From: a virus | Length of the DNA: 41,130 nt | IMG/VR virus record: IMGVR_UViG_3300019884_000003 | Span: 1-41,130 of that record | Reading direction: 5' to 3' (one strand) | Shown: positions 23,446-31,256 of the stretch, piece by piece | Numbering within the stretch: position 1 is the stretch's first letter | Layout of the letters: every line of letters starts with the position of its first letter | Translations under genes and position numbers: made by a program | Notes under the pieces: model-generated | What the model was told of the DNA's origin: nothing | Database searches by the model: none | What the model saw: only the letters and a program-made list of their open reading frames with translations

Positions 23446-23547
23446 GTGGACGGGATTACCAATTTCATCATGACCGCCGTGAGTAACCCGGTGGTCGGAC
23501 TAATTCTGCTGGGAATCATCATCGGCGGAATCTTCCTAAGGAAGTGA
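23446..23547 (+). CDS. 33-residue membrane peptide
   Basis: GTG at 23446 opens MDGITNFIMTAVSNPVVGLI, which continues with LLGIIIGGIFLRK. A single span covers residues 15-30 and ends in basic residues. GAGAGGCTGAGAA supplies a ribosome site. It fits tightly between the membrane-anchored protein and the next small gene. Function unknown; similar peptides occur in phage lysis or early regions. Confidence 0.6.
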   Translation: MDGITNFIMTAVSNPVVGLILLGIIIGGIFLRK

Positions 23548-23551
23548 GCTA

Positions 23552-23692
23552 GTGAACCGTAACAGTCGCGCAAATGCGCTTCAGTGGTCCAAGGCTGCTA
23601 GGAAGCGCGTTAAGGAAACAGCAGACACCGACAAGCCGGTAACCTTCATCCGTGCTTACGCGGATGCCAGGGCAGGGCTAAAGAATTCCTGA
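23552..23692 (+). CDS. 46-residue basic peptide
   Basis: GTG at 23552, with AGGAAG about 6 nt upstream in the previous gene's end. The product is helical and basic (RNSRANALQWSKAARKRVKE), then TADTDKPVTFIRAYADARAG. Compatible with a small nucleic-acid-binding or adaptor peptide. A strong hairpin follows at 23728. Function unknown. Confidence 0.6.
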   Translation: MNRNSRANALQWSKAARKRVKETADTDKPVTFIRAYADARAGLKNS

Positions 23693-23727
23693 GTACACGC
23701 TCAGGCAGTAAGGAAAGGTGCAGAGGG

Positions 23728-23755
23728 GGGAGCGCTGCCGCAAGGGCGCGCTCCC
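23728..23755 (+). terminator. Hairpin, possible terminator
   Basis: GGGAGCGC with GCGCTCCC around a 12-nt loop, followed by only three T residues. It lies between the basic peptide gene and the gene at 23781. Confidence 0.5.
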
Positions 23756-23780
23756 TTTGCACATCTGAGAGGGAGAGAGA

Positions 23781-24500
23781 ATGAATTCTTATAACTGCCG
23801 CGACCATGGCGGTACTTTTTATATTCAGTCGCGCCGGGGACGTCCCCCGGTTAGGTGTACCGAAGACAACCCTTGCAAGCAAGATGGTGAGGGTACGCCG
23901 AAGCGGCCAAAGGTTGCCGACACACGAATTAGCAAGCTCGCGAAAGCTACCGGATTGAGAGAAGATCAAATAGTAATTACCTCGCCGGTAAAACCACCAA
24001 CCAACAAAAGCGTTGGATTAGCCCAAGCCTGTAAGGCGGAACTAGAGGCGCTTGGATGGGAAGCCAAGGGACGCGGTTGGTTTGAGGAGCCTGATGGGGG
24101 AGAGTTCCCCGGTGCGATGATGGCTCAGGTGACCGCTACGCGAGGGTCAGAGAGCCTGGTAATCACTTGGAATGACGGCAAGCTAGCCAGCCAGGATTAC
24201 AATCTCTGGCATAACCGGCGCAGCCTAAACGGCATGCCCCCGAATAAGCTCAAGTTCAACCCAGACGAGATGACTGACCGGGAATTGGTTCGCGCCATAG
24301 CCGGTATGAAAGTCACCTGGTGGAATACGCTCGGGAAGACGGAAGAGACTTTCGTCGTATCCGGCGACAGACTCTCTATCGAACACTTCTACGCCAGCAA
24401 CGGCGAGGAAGATACCGGCCGAAGGATCGTCAAATTCCTCGATCAGAACGGGAATGGCTACCGCCACTTCCACACTGAAGCACTTCTCAAGGTGGGCTAA
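23781..24500 (+). CDS. Hypothetical protein with N-terminal Cys/His cluster
   Basis: A 239-residue protein. The N-terminus (CRDHGGTFYIQSRRGRPPVR, then CTEDNPC) has C6, H9, C32 and C38-type spacing compatible with a zinc ribbon. The middle contains AELEALGWEAKGRGWFEEP and SLVITWNDGKLASQDYNLWH, which read as an alpha/beta domain. The C-terminus is also alpha/beta. This kind of protein recurs in actinophages next to small early genes; no function is assigned. Ribosome site GAGGGAGAGAGA. Confidence 0.78.
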   Translation: MNSYNCRDHGGTFYIQSRRGRPPVRCTEDNPCKQDGEGTPKRPKVADTRISKLAKATGLREDQIVITSPVKPPTNKSVGLAQACKAELEALGWEAKGRGWFEEPDGGEFPGAMMAQVTATRGSESLVITWNDGKLASQDYNLWHNRRSLNGMPPNKLKFNPDEMTDRELVRAIAGMKVTWWNTLGKTEETFVVSGDRLSIEHFYASNGEEDTGRRIVKFLDQNGNGYRHFHTEALLKVG

Positions 24501-24525
24501 TGCCCATGTAGAAAGGATCGCCATC

Positions 24526-24618
24526 ATGAAGCGCTTTATTCCTGCTGCAATGCAATTCGCTCTGCTCTACGTCGCTTTCTGGATCGTCACCATTGAGGGT
24601 TACGCTCACCCGCGATAA
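24526..24618 (+). CDS. 30-residue membrane peptide
   Basis: ATG at 24526 after GAAAGGATCGCCATC; sequence MKRFIPAAMQFALLYVAFWI followed by VTIEGYAHPR. One hydrophobic span with basic N-terminus. Ends just before the CTTATTAACAATTA motif. Function unknown. Confidence 0.55.
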   Translation: MKRFIPAAMQFALLYVAFWIVTIEGYAHPR

Positions 24619-24620
24619 AG

Positions 24621-24634
24621 CTTATTAACAATTA
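24621..24634 (+). promoter_or_regulatory. CTTATTAACAATTA motif
   Basis: A divergent copy of the dispersed motif, 50 nt ahead of the small secreted-protein gene at 24684. A CCCCC/GGGGG hairpin (24635-24659 region) lies between the motif and the gene and could act as an attenuator. Confidence 0.4.
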
Positions 24635-24683
24635 CCCCCCTGGATACCTATCCTTGGGGGTACTACCAATTTAGGAGAATCAA

Positions 24684-24872
24684 ATGAGGAAAGCGCTGAT
24701 CGCGCTGTGGCTATCTATGGCGCTACTGCTGTCTGGCGCAGACTGCCAGGGGACCAAGCCAAACCCCAAGCCTCAGCCCGGACCTAGCTGGATTGAGGGG
24801 TGCGCTAACCAGCCTGAGGGTTGCCCGCTTCAGTCGGGCGTACAGCCTGCCATCACGGAGAGCGCCAAATGA
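24684..24872 (+). CDS. Small secreted protein or lipoprotein-like
   Basis: A 62-residue protein with an N-terminal signal (RKALIALWLSMALLLSGADC). The Cys is preceded by GAD, a weak match to a lipobox. The mature part is Pro- and Cys-rich (TKPNPKPQPGP; further cysteines in EGCANQ and EGCPLQ). Possible roles include superinfection exclusion at the surface, an inference from its export signal only. Ribosome site TTTAGGAGAATCAA. Confidence 0.65.
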   Translation: MRKALIALWLSMALLLSGADCQGTKPNPKPQPGPSWIEGCANQPEGCPLQSGVQPAITESAK

Positions 24873-25036
24873 CCACGGCGGTAGCTGATCCAACGAAACG
24901 TAAGCACATATGGCAATCAGTTGTGCTCAGGGTGCACGGAGTACCTACCCCGGTCATGTCGTGTACGCGCCGGATGTGCCACGTGAAATGGTGGCCGAAT
25001 CGGAATGAGCCTCAGGCGGAATGCAAAGGACTCTAG
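24869..25036 (+). CDS. Hypothetical 55-residue protein
   Basis: ATG at 24869 overlaps the previous stop (ATGA). Basic protein with three Cys and one His (VMSCTRRMCHVKWWPNR, ECKGL), compatible with a small zinc site. Its stop abuts the GTG of the helicase gene, so it is translationally coupled to the replication module. Function unknown. Confidence 0.65.
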   Translation: MTTAVADPTKRKHIWQSVVLRVHGVPTPVMSCTRRMCHVKWWPNRNEPQAECKGL

Positions 25037-27091
25037 GTGACGATCAAACTTGAGAAGAAAGGCAGGCGTATTGAGATTCGCTCAGGCGAACCTCTACCCG
25101 GAATGAAGACCACGATCCCCGGCGCGTATCAAACTGTGTCGGGGTATTGGACCGTTCCGCTATCGCTTGAGTCATGCAAGCTGCTGCGACTTAAATTCGG
25201 TCGGCGCTTGGTTGTCGGCAATGAGTTACGCCGATGGGCTAGGGCGGTAGTCGAGTCGCGGCAATACATGTCCAAGCTCTCATCCGCCAAAGACGCAAGG
25301 CTAGAGCACCTGCCTGAGCGCGCGCCTAAGCTCGCTAAGGCAATGCGAGCGCGCACGTATCAACGGGTAGGCGTTCGGTTCGCTGCCGACAACGGGAGCG
25401 CTACGGGGATATTCGATGATCCGGGATTGGGTAAGACGCTCATCGCTTTGGGAGCAATCCTTGAGGCTGGCATACCAGGGCCGTATTTAATCATTGCCCC
25501 TAAAACCGCCTCAGACAGCGTCTGGCGACGGGAAATCATTAGGTGGTTACCCAGTGAGCACCGTGCTATTACGGTGCCTGAGATGCGCCTACAGCGGGAG
25601 CGCAAGCTACGCCTATCCCGCTACAGCCCGAAGACATGGCTGATAGTCCATCCGGAAATGGTCATGGTGCAATCCTGGTGGATATGCCAGGAAGTAGTTA
25701 CCAAGACCAAGCGCCAGCGGAATAAGCGCACGGGTAAGCGTCGCGTTCGCAAGTACGAAGAGGTATGTGGCACACGCACGGCGGAAGGCGGAAGGAATCA
25801 GCGCATCCTCAAGTGCGGGCACGTGAAGGGAAAGAAGACCAAAAAGCTATTGGTGCATGCATACCCGGCGCTCTTTGAGCGAGAGTGGGGAGCGATCATC
25901 AATGATGAGTGTCATGAAAGTCTTATCCGGCGCTCGGGTACACCTACTCAGCGGCGCAGAGGAATGGATTTGCTCAAGGTTCGGCCGGACGGAATGAAGC
26001 TGGCGCTGAGCGGAACCCCCTTTGACAGCAAGCCTCATCAGCTTTGGGGCACGCTCAATTGGCTAGACCCTGTGCAATATTCCGCCTTTACTAGGTGGGC
26101 GGAATTGTATTGGCAGAAGGGAGGCTATACCGGGTACCAGATTGGGGAGTTCCGCAAGGATCGTGAGCAAATGCTATGGGATTCCTTGTCGGCAATTGCC
26201 TTGCGCCGGACTAAAGCTGAGGTGGCTAAAGACCTACCGCCCAAGGTGTACGTAGGTTCACCGCTGACACCTAATGAACCGGATACCCCGGTAGGTGTCT
26301 GGCTTGAGATGGAAGGGAAGCAAGCTAGGGCGTACGAAGAAATGGAGAAGATCAGTATCACGGACCTTGACTCAGGCAGGCTTGAGGCAACGTCGGCACT
26401 GGCGGAACTAACCCGCTTGAAGCAATTGGCGTGCGCCTACGGCGATATTCATTCGCGCTTCGTCATGGTGCCCTGTGAGAAGAGTCAGTTCCCGCACAGC
26501 GAGTGCAAGCACGGCAGGCATAAAGAGGAACGGTTCTTTTACGTCCCATCGCTGCCCTCGAACAAATTCACATGGACGGTTGAGAGTCTTGAGGAATGGG
26601 GGTACCCGCGCAATCCGATAACCAAGGTAGTGATCGTGAGTTTCTACACGGGCATATTGGAGCTATTCCAGCAGGCCCTAGAGAAGCACTTTAAGACGAC
26701 ACCTAAGAATCCATTGTGTACGGCCATAACCGGCCGGACACCATCGAAGGACCGTCGCGCAATAATCGATCGCTTCAACGAATCCGACAATGAGCATGTG
26801 ATGCTGCTGAACGTCAAGGCTGGCGGTACGGCGATCACGCTCGACAGTGCCGATCGAATGATATTCATTAGTGAGACAAGGATTCCAGATCAGCAGAAGC
26901 AAGCGGAAGACCGTATCCATAGGGTAAGTAACCCTAGACATTGCATGTATTACTACCCTCGCTCCCTTGGGACTGTTGATGTCGGCACGGCAGTAGTCAA
27001 CCAGGAAGCAATTAGGGAAACGCACCGCTTGCTAGACCAGCGCCGGGGAGTCGATTACATGCGCCATGTGCTCGATCTCAGTCGCCGGTAA
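25037..27091 (+). CDS. SNF2-type DEAD/DEAH helicase
   Basis: A 684-residue superfamily 2 ATPase that moves on duplex DNA. An N-terminal domain (residues 1-60, with GMKTTIPGAYQTVSGYWTVP) precedes the motor. Motif I is DDPGLGKT (127-134), motif Ia LIIAPKTASDSVW, motif II NDECH, motif III ALSGTPF, motifs V and VI around KAGGTAITLDSADR and AEDRIHR. Two Cys/His insertions (CQEVV...CGTRT...CGHVK and CEKSQFPHSECKHGRH) may bind zinc. Actinophages often carry such a helicase at the head of the recombination set. GTG start at 25037 directly follows the previous stop. Confidence 0.9.
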   Translation: MTIKLEKKGRRIEIRSGEPLPGMKTTIPGAYQTVSGYWTVPLSLESCKLLRLKFGRRLVVGNELRRWARAVVESRQYMSKLSSAKDARLEHLPERAPKLAKAMRARTYQRVGVRFAADNGSATGIFDDPGLGKTLIALGAILEAGIPGPYLIIAPKTASDSVWRREIIRWLPSEHRAITVPEMRLQRERKLRLSRYSPKTWLIVHPEMVMVQSWWICQEVVTKTKRQRNKRTGKRRVRKYEEVCGTRTAEGGRNQRILKCGHVKGKKTKKLLVHAYPALFEREWGAIINDECHESLIRRSGTPTQRRRGMDLLKVRPDGMKLALSGTPFDSKPHQLWGTLNWLDPVQYSAFTRWAELYWQKGGYTGYQIGEFRKDREQMLWDSLSAIALRRTKAEVAKDLPPKVYVGSPLTPNEPDTPVGVWLEMEGKQARAYEEMEKISITDLDSGRLEATSALAELTRLKQLACAYGDIHSRFVMVPCEKSQFPHSECKHGRHKEERFFYVPSLPSNKFTWTVESLEEWGYPRNPITKVVIVSFYTGILELFQQALEKHFKTTPKNPLCTAITGRTPSKDRRAIIDRFNESDNEHVMLLNVKAGGTAITLDSADRMIFISETRIPDQQKQAEDRIHRVSNPRHCMYYYPRSLGTVDVGTAVVNQEAIRETHRLLDQRRGVDYMRHVLDLSRR

Positions 27092-27123
27092 GGCAAGCTC
27101 TTAGCTAGAACAAAAACCATCAG

Positions 27124-27152
27124 TTGACAGCAAATCGGGGTGGATGTACGTT
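27124..27152 (+). promoter_or_regulatory. Candidate promoter for the acidic protein gene
   Basis: TTGACA (27124-27129), 17-nt spacer, TACGTT (27147-27152), 48 nt ahead of the start at 27201. The -35 box is perfect, the -10 weaker. Confidence 0.45.
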
Positions 27153-27200
27153 GACCACTTCGGCCCAAAAATGGGTTTCAGAGATGAGAGGGAAACACAA

Positions 27201-27941
27201 ATGGCTACTCGCCAACCAGCACGCAAGCCAGCGCCGCGCAAGGCTGCACCTGCCAAGCGGACTGCTGCGCCAGCGGCACGCAAGAACGCTCCCAAGGCTG
27301 CACCTAAGCCGCAGCGCGCCGACGTTAGCTCTTACGCTGACAAAGCTGCCACGGACTACCACAAGGCGTTTGCGAAGTGGATTGTTACTGAGGTTGGGTA
27401 CGATCCGGAAACCGCCTCATCGAAGCGCATGGCCTTCCTCAAGGGTGTCTCGATCGCCACAGCGGCGCGTCCCGCTTTCATGGAGAGTGAATTCCTTGAG
27501 GAGTGGCGCGACAAGACCGGTACCGCCAAGCGTGGCCCCAAGCCCAAGGATGAGGATGAGGAAGCGCCTGCCCCGGCGCGTCGTCGCCGTGCGGTCGAGC
27601 CTGAGCTTGAGGAAGACGAAGACGATTTCGAGGATGCTGACGAAGACGAAGACGAAGAGGAAGACGACTTCGAAGACGACGATGAGGAGTCGGACGACGA
27701 AGACGATTTCGAGGATGACGACGAAGACGACAACGGCGAGGATGAGGAAGACGATTTCGAGGAGGAAGAGGAGGCTCCCCCCGCGCGTCGTTCTCGTGCC
27801 GCCAAGGCTGCGCCTGCCAAAGCCGCGCCAGCACGACGGGGCACGCCTGCCCGTAAGGCTGCCCCTGCAAAGGCTGCGCCTGCTGCTGCTGCCAAGGGTC
27901 GGCGCGCCAAGCCTGCCGACGATGACGATTTCCTGTTCTAA
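27201..27941 (+). CDS. Acidic-basic low-complexity protein with SSB-like tip
   Basis: A 246-residue protein. Basic Ala/Pro/Lys arms at both ends (ARKPAPRKAAPAKR; AKAAPAKAAPARRGTPARKA) flank a central folded segment (about 55-125, VSSYADKAATDYHKAFAKWI) and a very acidic tract (about 133-210, Asp/Glu repeats). The final residues DDDDFLF resemble the acidic-aromatic tip of single-stranded DNA-binding proteins that recruits partners. The gene sits between the SNF2 helicase and the Cas4-like nuclease, so a DNA-handling or scaffold role is inferred. ATG at 27201 follows GAGAGGGAAACACAA; an in-frame start at 27144 lacks a ribosome site. A strong terminator follows. Confidence 0.75.
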   Translation: MATRQPARKPAPRKAAPAKRTAAPAARKNAPKAAPKPQRADVSSYADKAATDYHKAFAKWIVTEVGYDPETASSKRMAFLKGVSIATAARPAFMESEFLEEWRDKTGTAKRGPKPKDEDEEAPAPARRRRAVEPELEEDEDDFEDADEDEDEEEDDFEDDDEESDDEDDFEDDDEDDNGEDEEDDFEEEEEAPPARRSRAAKAAPAKAAPARRGTPARKAAPAKAAPAAAAKGRRAKPADDDDFLF

Positions 27942-27959
27942 CTAAATCCCACTACTCCT

Positions 27960-27999
27960 AAAGGACAGGCACCCAACCTCCCCGGGGTGTCTGTCCTTT
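27960..27999 (+). terminator. Rho-independent-type terminator
   Basis: AAAGGACAGGCACCC with GGGTGTCTGTCCTTT forms a 15-bp stem with one G-U pair around a 10-nt loop. The A-run at the 5' side pairs with the T-run at the 3' side, so it may work in both directions. Confidence 0.8.
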
Positions 28000-28023
28000 G
28001 GGCTACCTAGGGATAGGAGAGGA

Positions 28024-29046
28024 ATGAGTTTGATAGCGTTGGTTCGCTCGCATGAGCGAATGGATTACAAGCGCTGCCCTACCAAGTGGTATTGGAAATG
28101 GCGCGTGGGGTTGGTGCCCGTGGCAAAGTCATTCGGTGCGCTCGACCTAGGTACATGGGTGCATTACGCATTTGAGCACTGGTACGGAATGGGTTACAAG
28201 CGCAACGGTGATCTAGTTGAGCATTTCCGGATCGCCGTGGATGCAGCCATCCGCAACGCGGTAGAGGCTCAAGCGCCACCGTGGGCTATCGAGCAGGCAG
28301 AGGAACTTGCCGCCCTAGGCGAAGCGATGATGATTGCCTACCAACGGTTCTACGGCGCAGACAAGTCCGTCTATGTCTTGGCGGTAGAGATCCCGCTTGA
28401 GTTCAGCATCCCTGATCCGGTTTCCGGCGAGGTGATTGCGATTCATAAGCTGAAGCCGGACATGGTTTACCGTGACCTACAGCGCGATGTATGGCTGATG
28501 GAAAACAAAACAGCCGCTCAGATTCGCACTGAGCATCTAGTGATTGACGATCAAGCCAGGCCCTACGGTGCCATGGCTGAGCGCGCGTTGCGCAAGCTAG
28601 GAATCATTGACCCTAGGGCAGAGTTCAAAGGCATCATGTACAACTTCATCCGGAAGGCGCTCCCGGATGAGCGCGAAATGAATAAGGAAGGCAAGTACCT
28701 CAACAAGAACGGGACGATTAGCAAGCGGCAACCGACCCCGTTGTTTCTACGTTATCCGGTGAAGCTGACCAGACCCGCTAAGGTGCGCACGCTTGAACGC
28801 GTTAGAGGCGAAACGGTTCTGCTTACCATGCTCACGGAATCACTGCGCAACAAGCGGATTGACCCTAGGGACCTTCCGAAGACGCCACACAGCTCATGCT
28901 CCAAGACATGCCAATTCTTCACAATGTGCGTGGCGGATGAGCAAGGTACCGATATCCGTGACATGCAAAAGAATATGTATGTACGGCAAGACCCATACGA
29001 CTACGAAGACTCGACAGATATTCCAGCCGGGTTTGAGATGGGATGA
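28024..29046 (+). CDS. Cas4-like Fe-S exonuclease (PD-(D/E)XK)
   Basis: A 340-residue nuclease of the RecB/Cas4 family. The iron-sulphur cluster ligands are visible: Cys18 in YKRCPTKWYW and Cys292, Cys296, Cys302 in SSCSKTCQFFTMC, the one-plus-three arrangement typical of Cas4 and AddB. The nuclease core has an early His (GTWVHYAFE), Asp in HKLKPDMVYRD and the E-x-K motif in WLMENKTAAQ. Such phage enzymes resect DNA ends for recombination. No CRISPR array or other cas gene is present. ATG follows ATAGGAGAGGA. Confidence 0.9.
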   Translation: MSLIALVRSHERMDYKRCPTKWYWKWRVGLVPVAKSFGALDLGTWVHYAFEHWYGMGYKRNGDLVEHFRIAVDAAIRNAVEAQAPPWAIEQAEELAALGEAMMIAYQRFYGADKSVYVLAVEIPLEFSIPDPVSGEVIAIHKLKPDMVYRDLQRDVWLMENKTAAQIRTEHLVIDDQARPYGAMAERALRKLGIIDPRAEFKGIMYNFIRKALPDEREMNKEGKYLNKNGTISKRQPTPLFLRYPVKLTRPAKVRTLERVRGETVLLTMLTESLRNKRIDPRDLPKTPHSSCSKTCQFFTMCVADEQGTDIRDMQKNMYVRQDPYDYEDSTDIPAGFEMG

Positions 29047-29049
29047 GAG

Positions 29050-29142
29050 ATGGAATTCGTGTGCCAGCAATGTAAAGGCGGCAATCACGGTGACTGTCCA
29101 GGGGACACACAGTGTGATTGTCAGCATCGGGTGCCCAAGTGA
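29050..29142 (+). CDS. 30-residue zinc-knuckle peptide
   Basis: MEFVCQQCKGGNHGDCPGDT followed by QCDCQHRVPK: Cys and His residues in the pattern C-xx-C...H-xx-C...C-x-C-x-H, compatible with one zinc. ATG lies 3 nt after the Cas4-like stop, and the stop overlaps the GTG of the Sak4-like gene (GTGA). Short proteins of this pattern are frequent in actinophage recombination operons. Likely a zinc-binding accessory peptide. Confidence 0.7.
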   Translation: MEFVCQQCKGGNHGDCPGDTQCDCQHRVPK

Positions 29143-30032
29143 GCGGGGAAAGTACCGCTGGCAAACAGTCGCGCTACGCCAAGACTGAGCGATCAGTCGT
29201 CAGCATGTCAGACTTCCAAGCGGAAATCATCCGGCTCGACCAAGGCCAATCCGAATCAATTAACGGGCTGGTCTATGGCGACTCCAATGCGGGTAAGACC
29301 ATCCTGAGCGGCACGCTACCGGAGAAAACATTCTGGTTGGTGTGTGAGCCTGGCTTCAAAACTGCCGTGCGCTCACGGCTTAATCAGGGCTTGCCCCCGC
29401 ACAAAGGAGCTAGGCGGATATCTGATTCCGCTACGGCGTGGGCTGCTGTCGAATGGCTGGAATACCGCGAGCGTTACCGCAAGCTCGATTGGATTGTTCT
29501 TGACGGCATATCCACAATGCAAGACCGGTTCCGCCTGGCCTACGCGGCTGAGGCGTTTGACATCAATCCATTGAAGCGCCAGCATCGGAACCTTCCGGAT
29601 CGCCCGGATTATTTCAATACACAGAACTTCCTCAAGTCCTGGATTCCTCGCCTGGTGGACTTGCCCGTAAACCTGCTCATCACGGCGCACGCCTACCGCA
29701 CGGACAAGGTTGAGGATGGTGATTTGCTTGTCTTCCCCGGTATCCAAGGCAAGGTAACTGAGACGGCTAACGCCATCTCAGGGCTAATGGATTTCAATGG
29801 ATACTACGCAGCGCGCCGGATGAGGCTGAAAGACGGATCATCGAAAATCATCCGGCGACTGTGGTTCGAGCAGCCCGATGAGAAATGGGGTGGTGAGGGA
29901 GTTAGGTACATCGTTGGTGAGAAATTCGATGGTGCGCTAGGTGCCTACATGGACTTCCCAACGATGCCAAGGATTCTGGCCAAAATCAACGGAGAGGAAA
30001 CCAATGCCAAGGCACAGCCCGACACGGACTAA
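29139..30032 (+). CDS. Sak4-like RecA-fold ATPase (probable recombinase)
   Basis: A 297-residue P-loop ATPase. Walker A is GDSNAGKT (47-54) and Walker B LDWIVLDGIS (116-125). Its length and layout match the phage Sak4/AAA_24 family of RecA-like ssDNA recombinases, which act with a single-stranded DNA-binding protein encoded nearby; a candidate lies at 30189. GTG at 29139 is chosen because it overlaps the preceding stop; an internal ATG at 29205 (MSDFQAE) is the main alternative. Confidence 0.82.
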   Translation: MSGESTAGKQSRYAKTERSVVSMSDFQAEIIRLDQGQSESINGLVYGDSNAGKTILSGTLPEKTFWLVCEPGFKTAVRSRLNQGLPPHKGARRISDSATAWAAVEWLEYRERYRKLDWIVLDGISTMQDRFRLAYAAEAFDINPLKRQHRNLPDRPDYFNTQNFLKSWIPRLVDLPVNLLITAHAYRTDKVEDGDLLVFPGIQGKVTETANAISGLMDFNGYYAARRMRLKDGSSKIIRRLWFEQPDEKWGGEGVRYIVGEKFDGALGAYMDFPTMPRILAKINGEETNAKAQPDTD

Positions 30033-30174
30033 CCTGAGCCTATTCGGCACTGCTGCAATCATTTGCTTCCTCGCGGTAGCAATCGCAATGCTGATCGCTG
30101 GCGCGGTTGAAGATGCCACCAAACCGCAACCAGGTTGGACACCAAGCAACGGTCCGACCGTTAGCACACGATAG
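30004..30174 (+). CDS. Small membrane protein overlapping the Sak4-like gene
   Basis: A 56-residue protein from ATG at 30004, with ribosome site GGAGAGGAAACCA located inside the Sak4-like gene. One membrane span (about 13-34, FGTAAIICFLAVAIAMLIAG) and a Pro/Thr-rich tail. It overlaps the end of the upstream gene by 29 nt in another frame. A membrane protein is unexpected inside a recombination operon. Function unknown. Confidence 0.65.
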   Translation: MPRHSPTRTNLSLFGTAAIICFLAVAIAMLIAGAVEDATKPQPGWTPSNGPTVSTR

Positions 30175-30188
30175 AAAAGGGAGAGGAA

Positions 30189-30740
30189 ATGCCGAAAGTT
30201 CGTTGGGGTATCAAGGCGAGCGATGTCGATGATTTCGACAGGGACTCGCAATACAAACCGTATGACGGTCCTGTGCCGTCTAACGGCGTGTTTCAGTTCC
30301 AAGTCAAGGTGCTCAAGTACGCCGCAGCAACGAAGGACAAGGTCGCGCAACTTCGTGTAGGGCTGGAATTGGTTCCGCGCAAGGGGCGCAAGGATGAGCG
30401 GAAGTACAGCGGTTACTTCATCATGCTTTTTGCTCCGGTAACTCCGCGTACAGGGTTCCGCTACGTCCCCTTCCTGGACGCAATCGGCGTGTCCGGCGAT
30501 GAGTTCGAGCGCAGCACCATCACGGATACTGAGGGCAACATCACGAAGATTGGCAAGTGGCGCAACGATGGCCAGGAAATCATCCTCGCAGAGTTGAAGG
30601 ATGGCGTCGATCAGAACAACAACCCCCGCAAGGAAATCGGGTGGATGGGCTACGTGCCCGAAGAGGATGACGAAGGGGATGAAGAGATCGTAGAGGAGGA
30701 CTACGAAGAGGAATATGACGAAGAGGAGGATGGATTCTAA
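30189..30740 (+). CDS. Probable single-stranded DNA-binding protein
   Basis: A 183-residue protein. The core (about 30-150) alternates beta strands (GVFQFQVKVLKYAAAT, then VAQLRVGLELVPRKG, then YSGYFIMLFAPV) as in OB-like DUF669-type phage proteins. The C-terminus is a 35-residue acidic tail ending EEEDGF, like the SSB tip used for protein partners. Position just after a Sak4-like gene supports this, because such pairs occur together. Ribosome site AGGGAGAGGAA. Confidence 0.75.
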   Translation: MPKVRWGIKASDVDDFDRDSQYKPYDGPVPSNGVFQFQVKVLKYAAATKDKVAQLRVGLELVPRKGRKDERKYSGYFIMLFAPVTPRTGFRYVPFLDAIGVSGDEFERSTITDTEGNITKIGKWRNDGQEIILAELKDGVDQNNNPRKEIGWMGYVPEEDDEGDEEIVEEDYEEEYDEEEDGF

Positions 30741-31000
30741 TGGCTGAGAAGTCAATTGAAACCATCAACGAATACGCGTTGTCGGCAGGGCAGAACATGC
30801 CCAATCATTCAACCAGCCTCGCCGGTAGGGGACACTATGTGCGCCAAGGCGTTCCCGATGTGCCGACGTTCCGTACCAAGCAAGCGGCATTCCGTTACGC
30901 CGCATACATCGTGCTCATGGCGGAAGCTCACTTGCCCGATGAGGAAGGAAGCGCTACGCATACCTTCCCGCAAGTGCTAGACGCTATATCGAATACGTAG
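30740..31000 (+). CDS. Hypothetical 86-residue protein
   Basis: Coupled to the probable SSB gene by a TAATG overlap. Mostly helical, with TFRTKQAAFRYAAYIVLMAEA in the middle; two prolines and an acidic stretch follow. Such small helical proteins often accompany phage SSBs. No family recognised. Confidence 0.72.
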   Translation: MAEKSIETINEYALSAGQNMPNHSTSLAGRGHYVRQGVPDVPTFRTKQAAFRYAAYIVLMAEAHLPDEEGSATHTFPQVLDAISNT

Positions 31001-31016
31001 GAAGGAAAGAAAAGCA

Positions 31017-31190
31017 ATGGCTGTATGTGATGTTCTGGATCTTTGTATCGAGGTAGTTACCGACCCCCACGATGAGAACACGATTCTCATTCGTGAATCG
31101 GAATACCCTGATGTGATCGTCCGTACCTCTCGGAAGAATTGGGACGCGTTCGTGGAAGGCGTCAAGCTCGGTAATTTCAACACCGTGTAA
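31017..31190 (+). CDS. DUF397-like protein
   Basis: A 57-residue protein whose second half (RESEYPDVIVRTSRKNWDAF followed by VEGVKLGNF) matches the short DUF397 signature, in which an S/T-rich strand is followed by W-x-A/F-F...G-V...G-x-F. DUF397 proteins are almost restricted to actinobacteria, where they usually sit beside XRE/WhiJ-type regulators and act as small regulators or antitoxin-like partners. No XRE partner is visible here. ATG follows GGAAGGAAAGAAAAGCA. Confidence 0.7.
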   Translation: MAVCDVLDLCIEVVTDPHDENTILIRESEYPDVIVRTSRKNWDAFVEGVKLGNFNTV

Positions 31191-31206
31191 ATCCTAGATT
31201 GATTCA

Positions 31207-31234
31207 GGGGTACCGGGTGCAAGCTCGGTACCCC
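31207..31234 (+). other. Hairpin ahead of the M23 peptidase gene
   Basis: Perfect 9-bp arms GGGGTACCG and CGGTACCCC around a 10-nt loop, between the DUF397 gene and the peptidase gene. No T-run follows, so it may be an attenuator or processing site. Confidence 0.5.
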
Positions 31235-31256
31235 ACCTCACCAGAGAGGCAAGACC

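Noticed and set aside
27356-27910. Long minus-strand frame rich in Ser
   Set aside because: It is the antisense of the Asp/Glu and Ala/Pro/Lys codon repeats of the 27201 gene; no ribosome site.
28024-29046. CRISPR-associated Cas4 as part of a CRISPR system
   Set aside because: No repeat-spacer array and no other cas gene; the context is a phage recombination operon.
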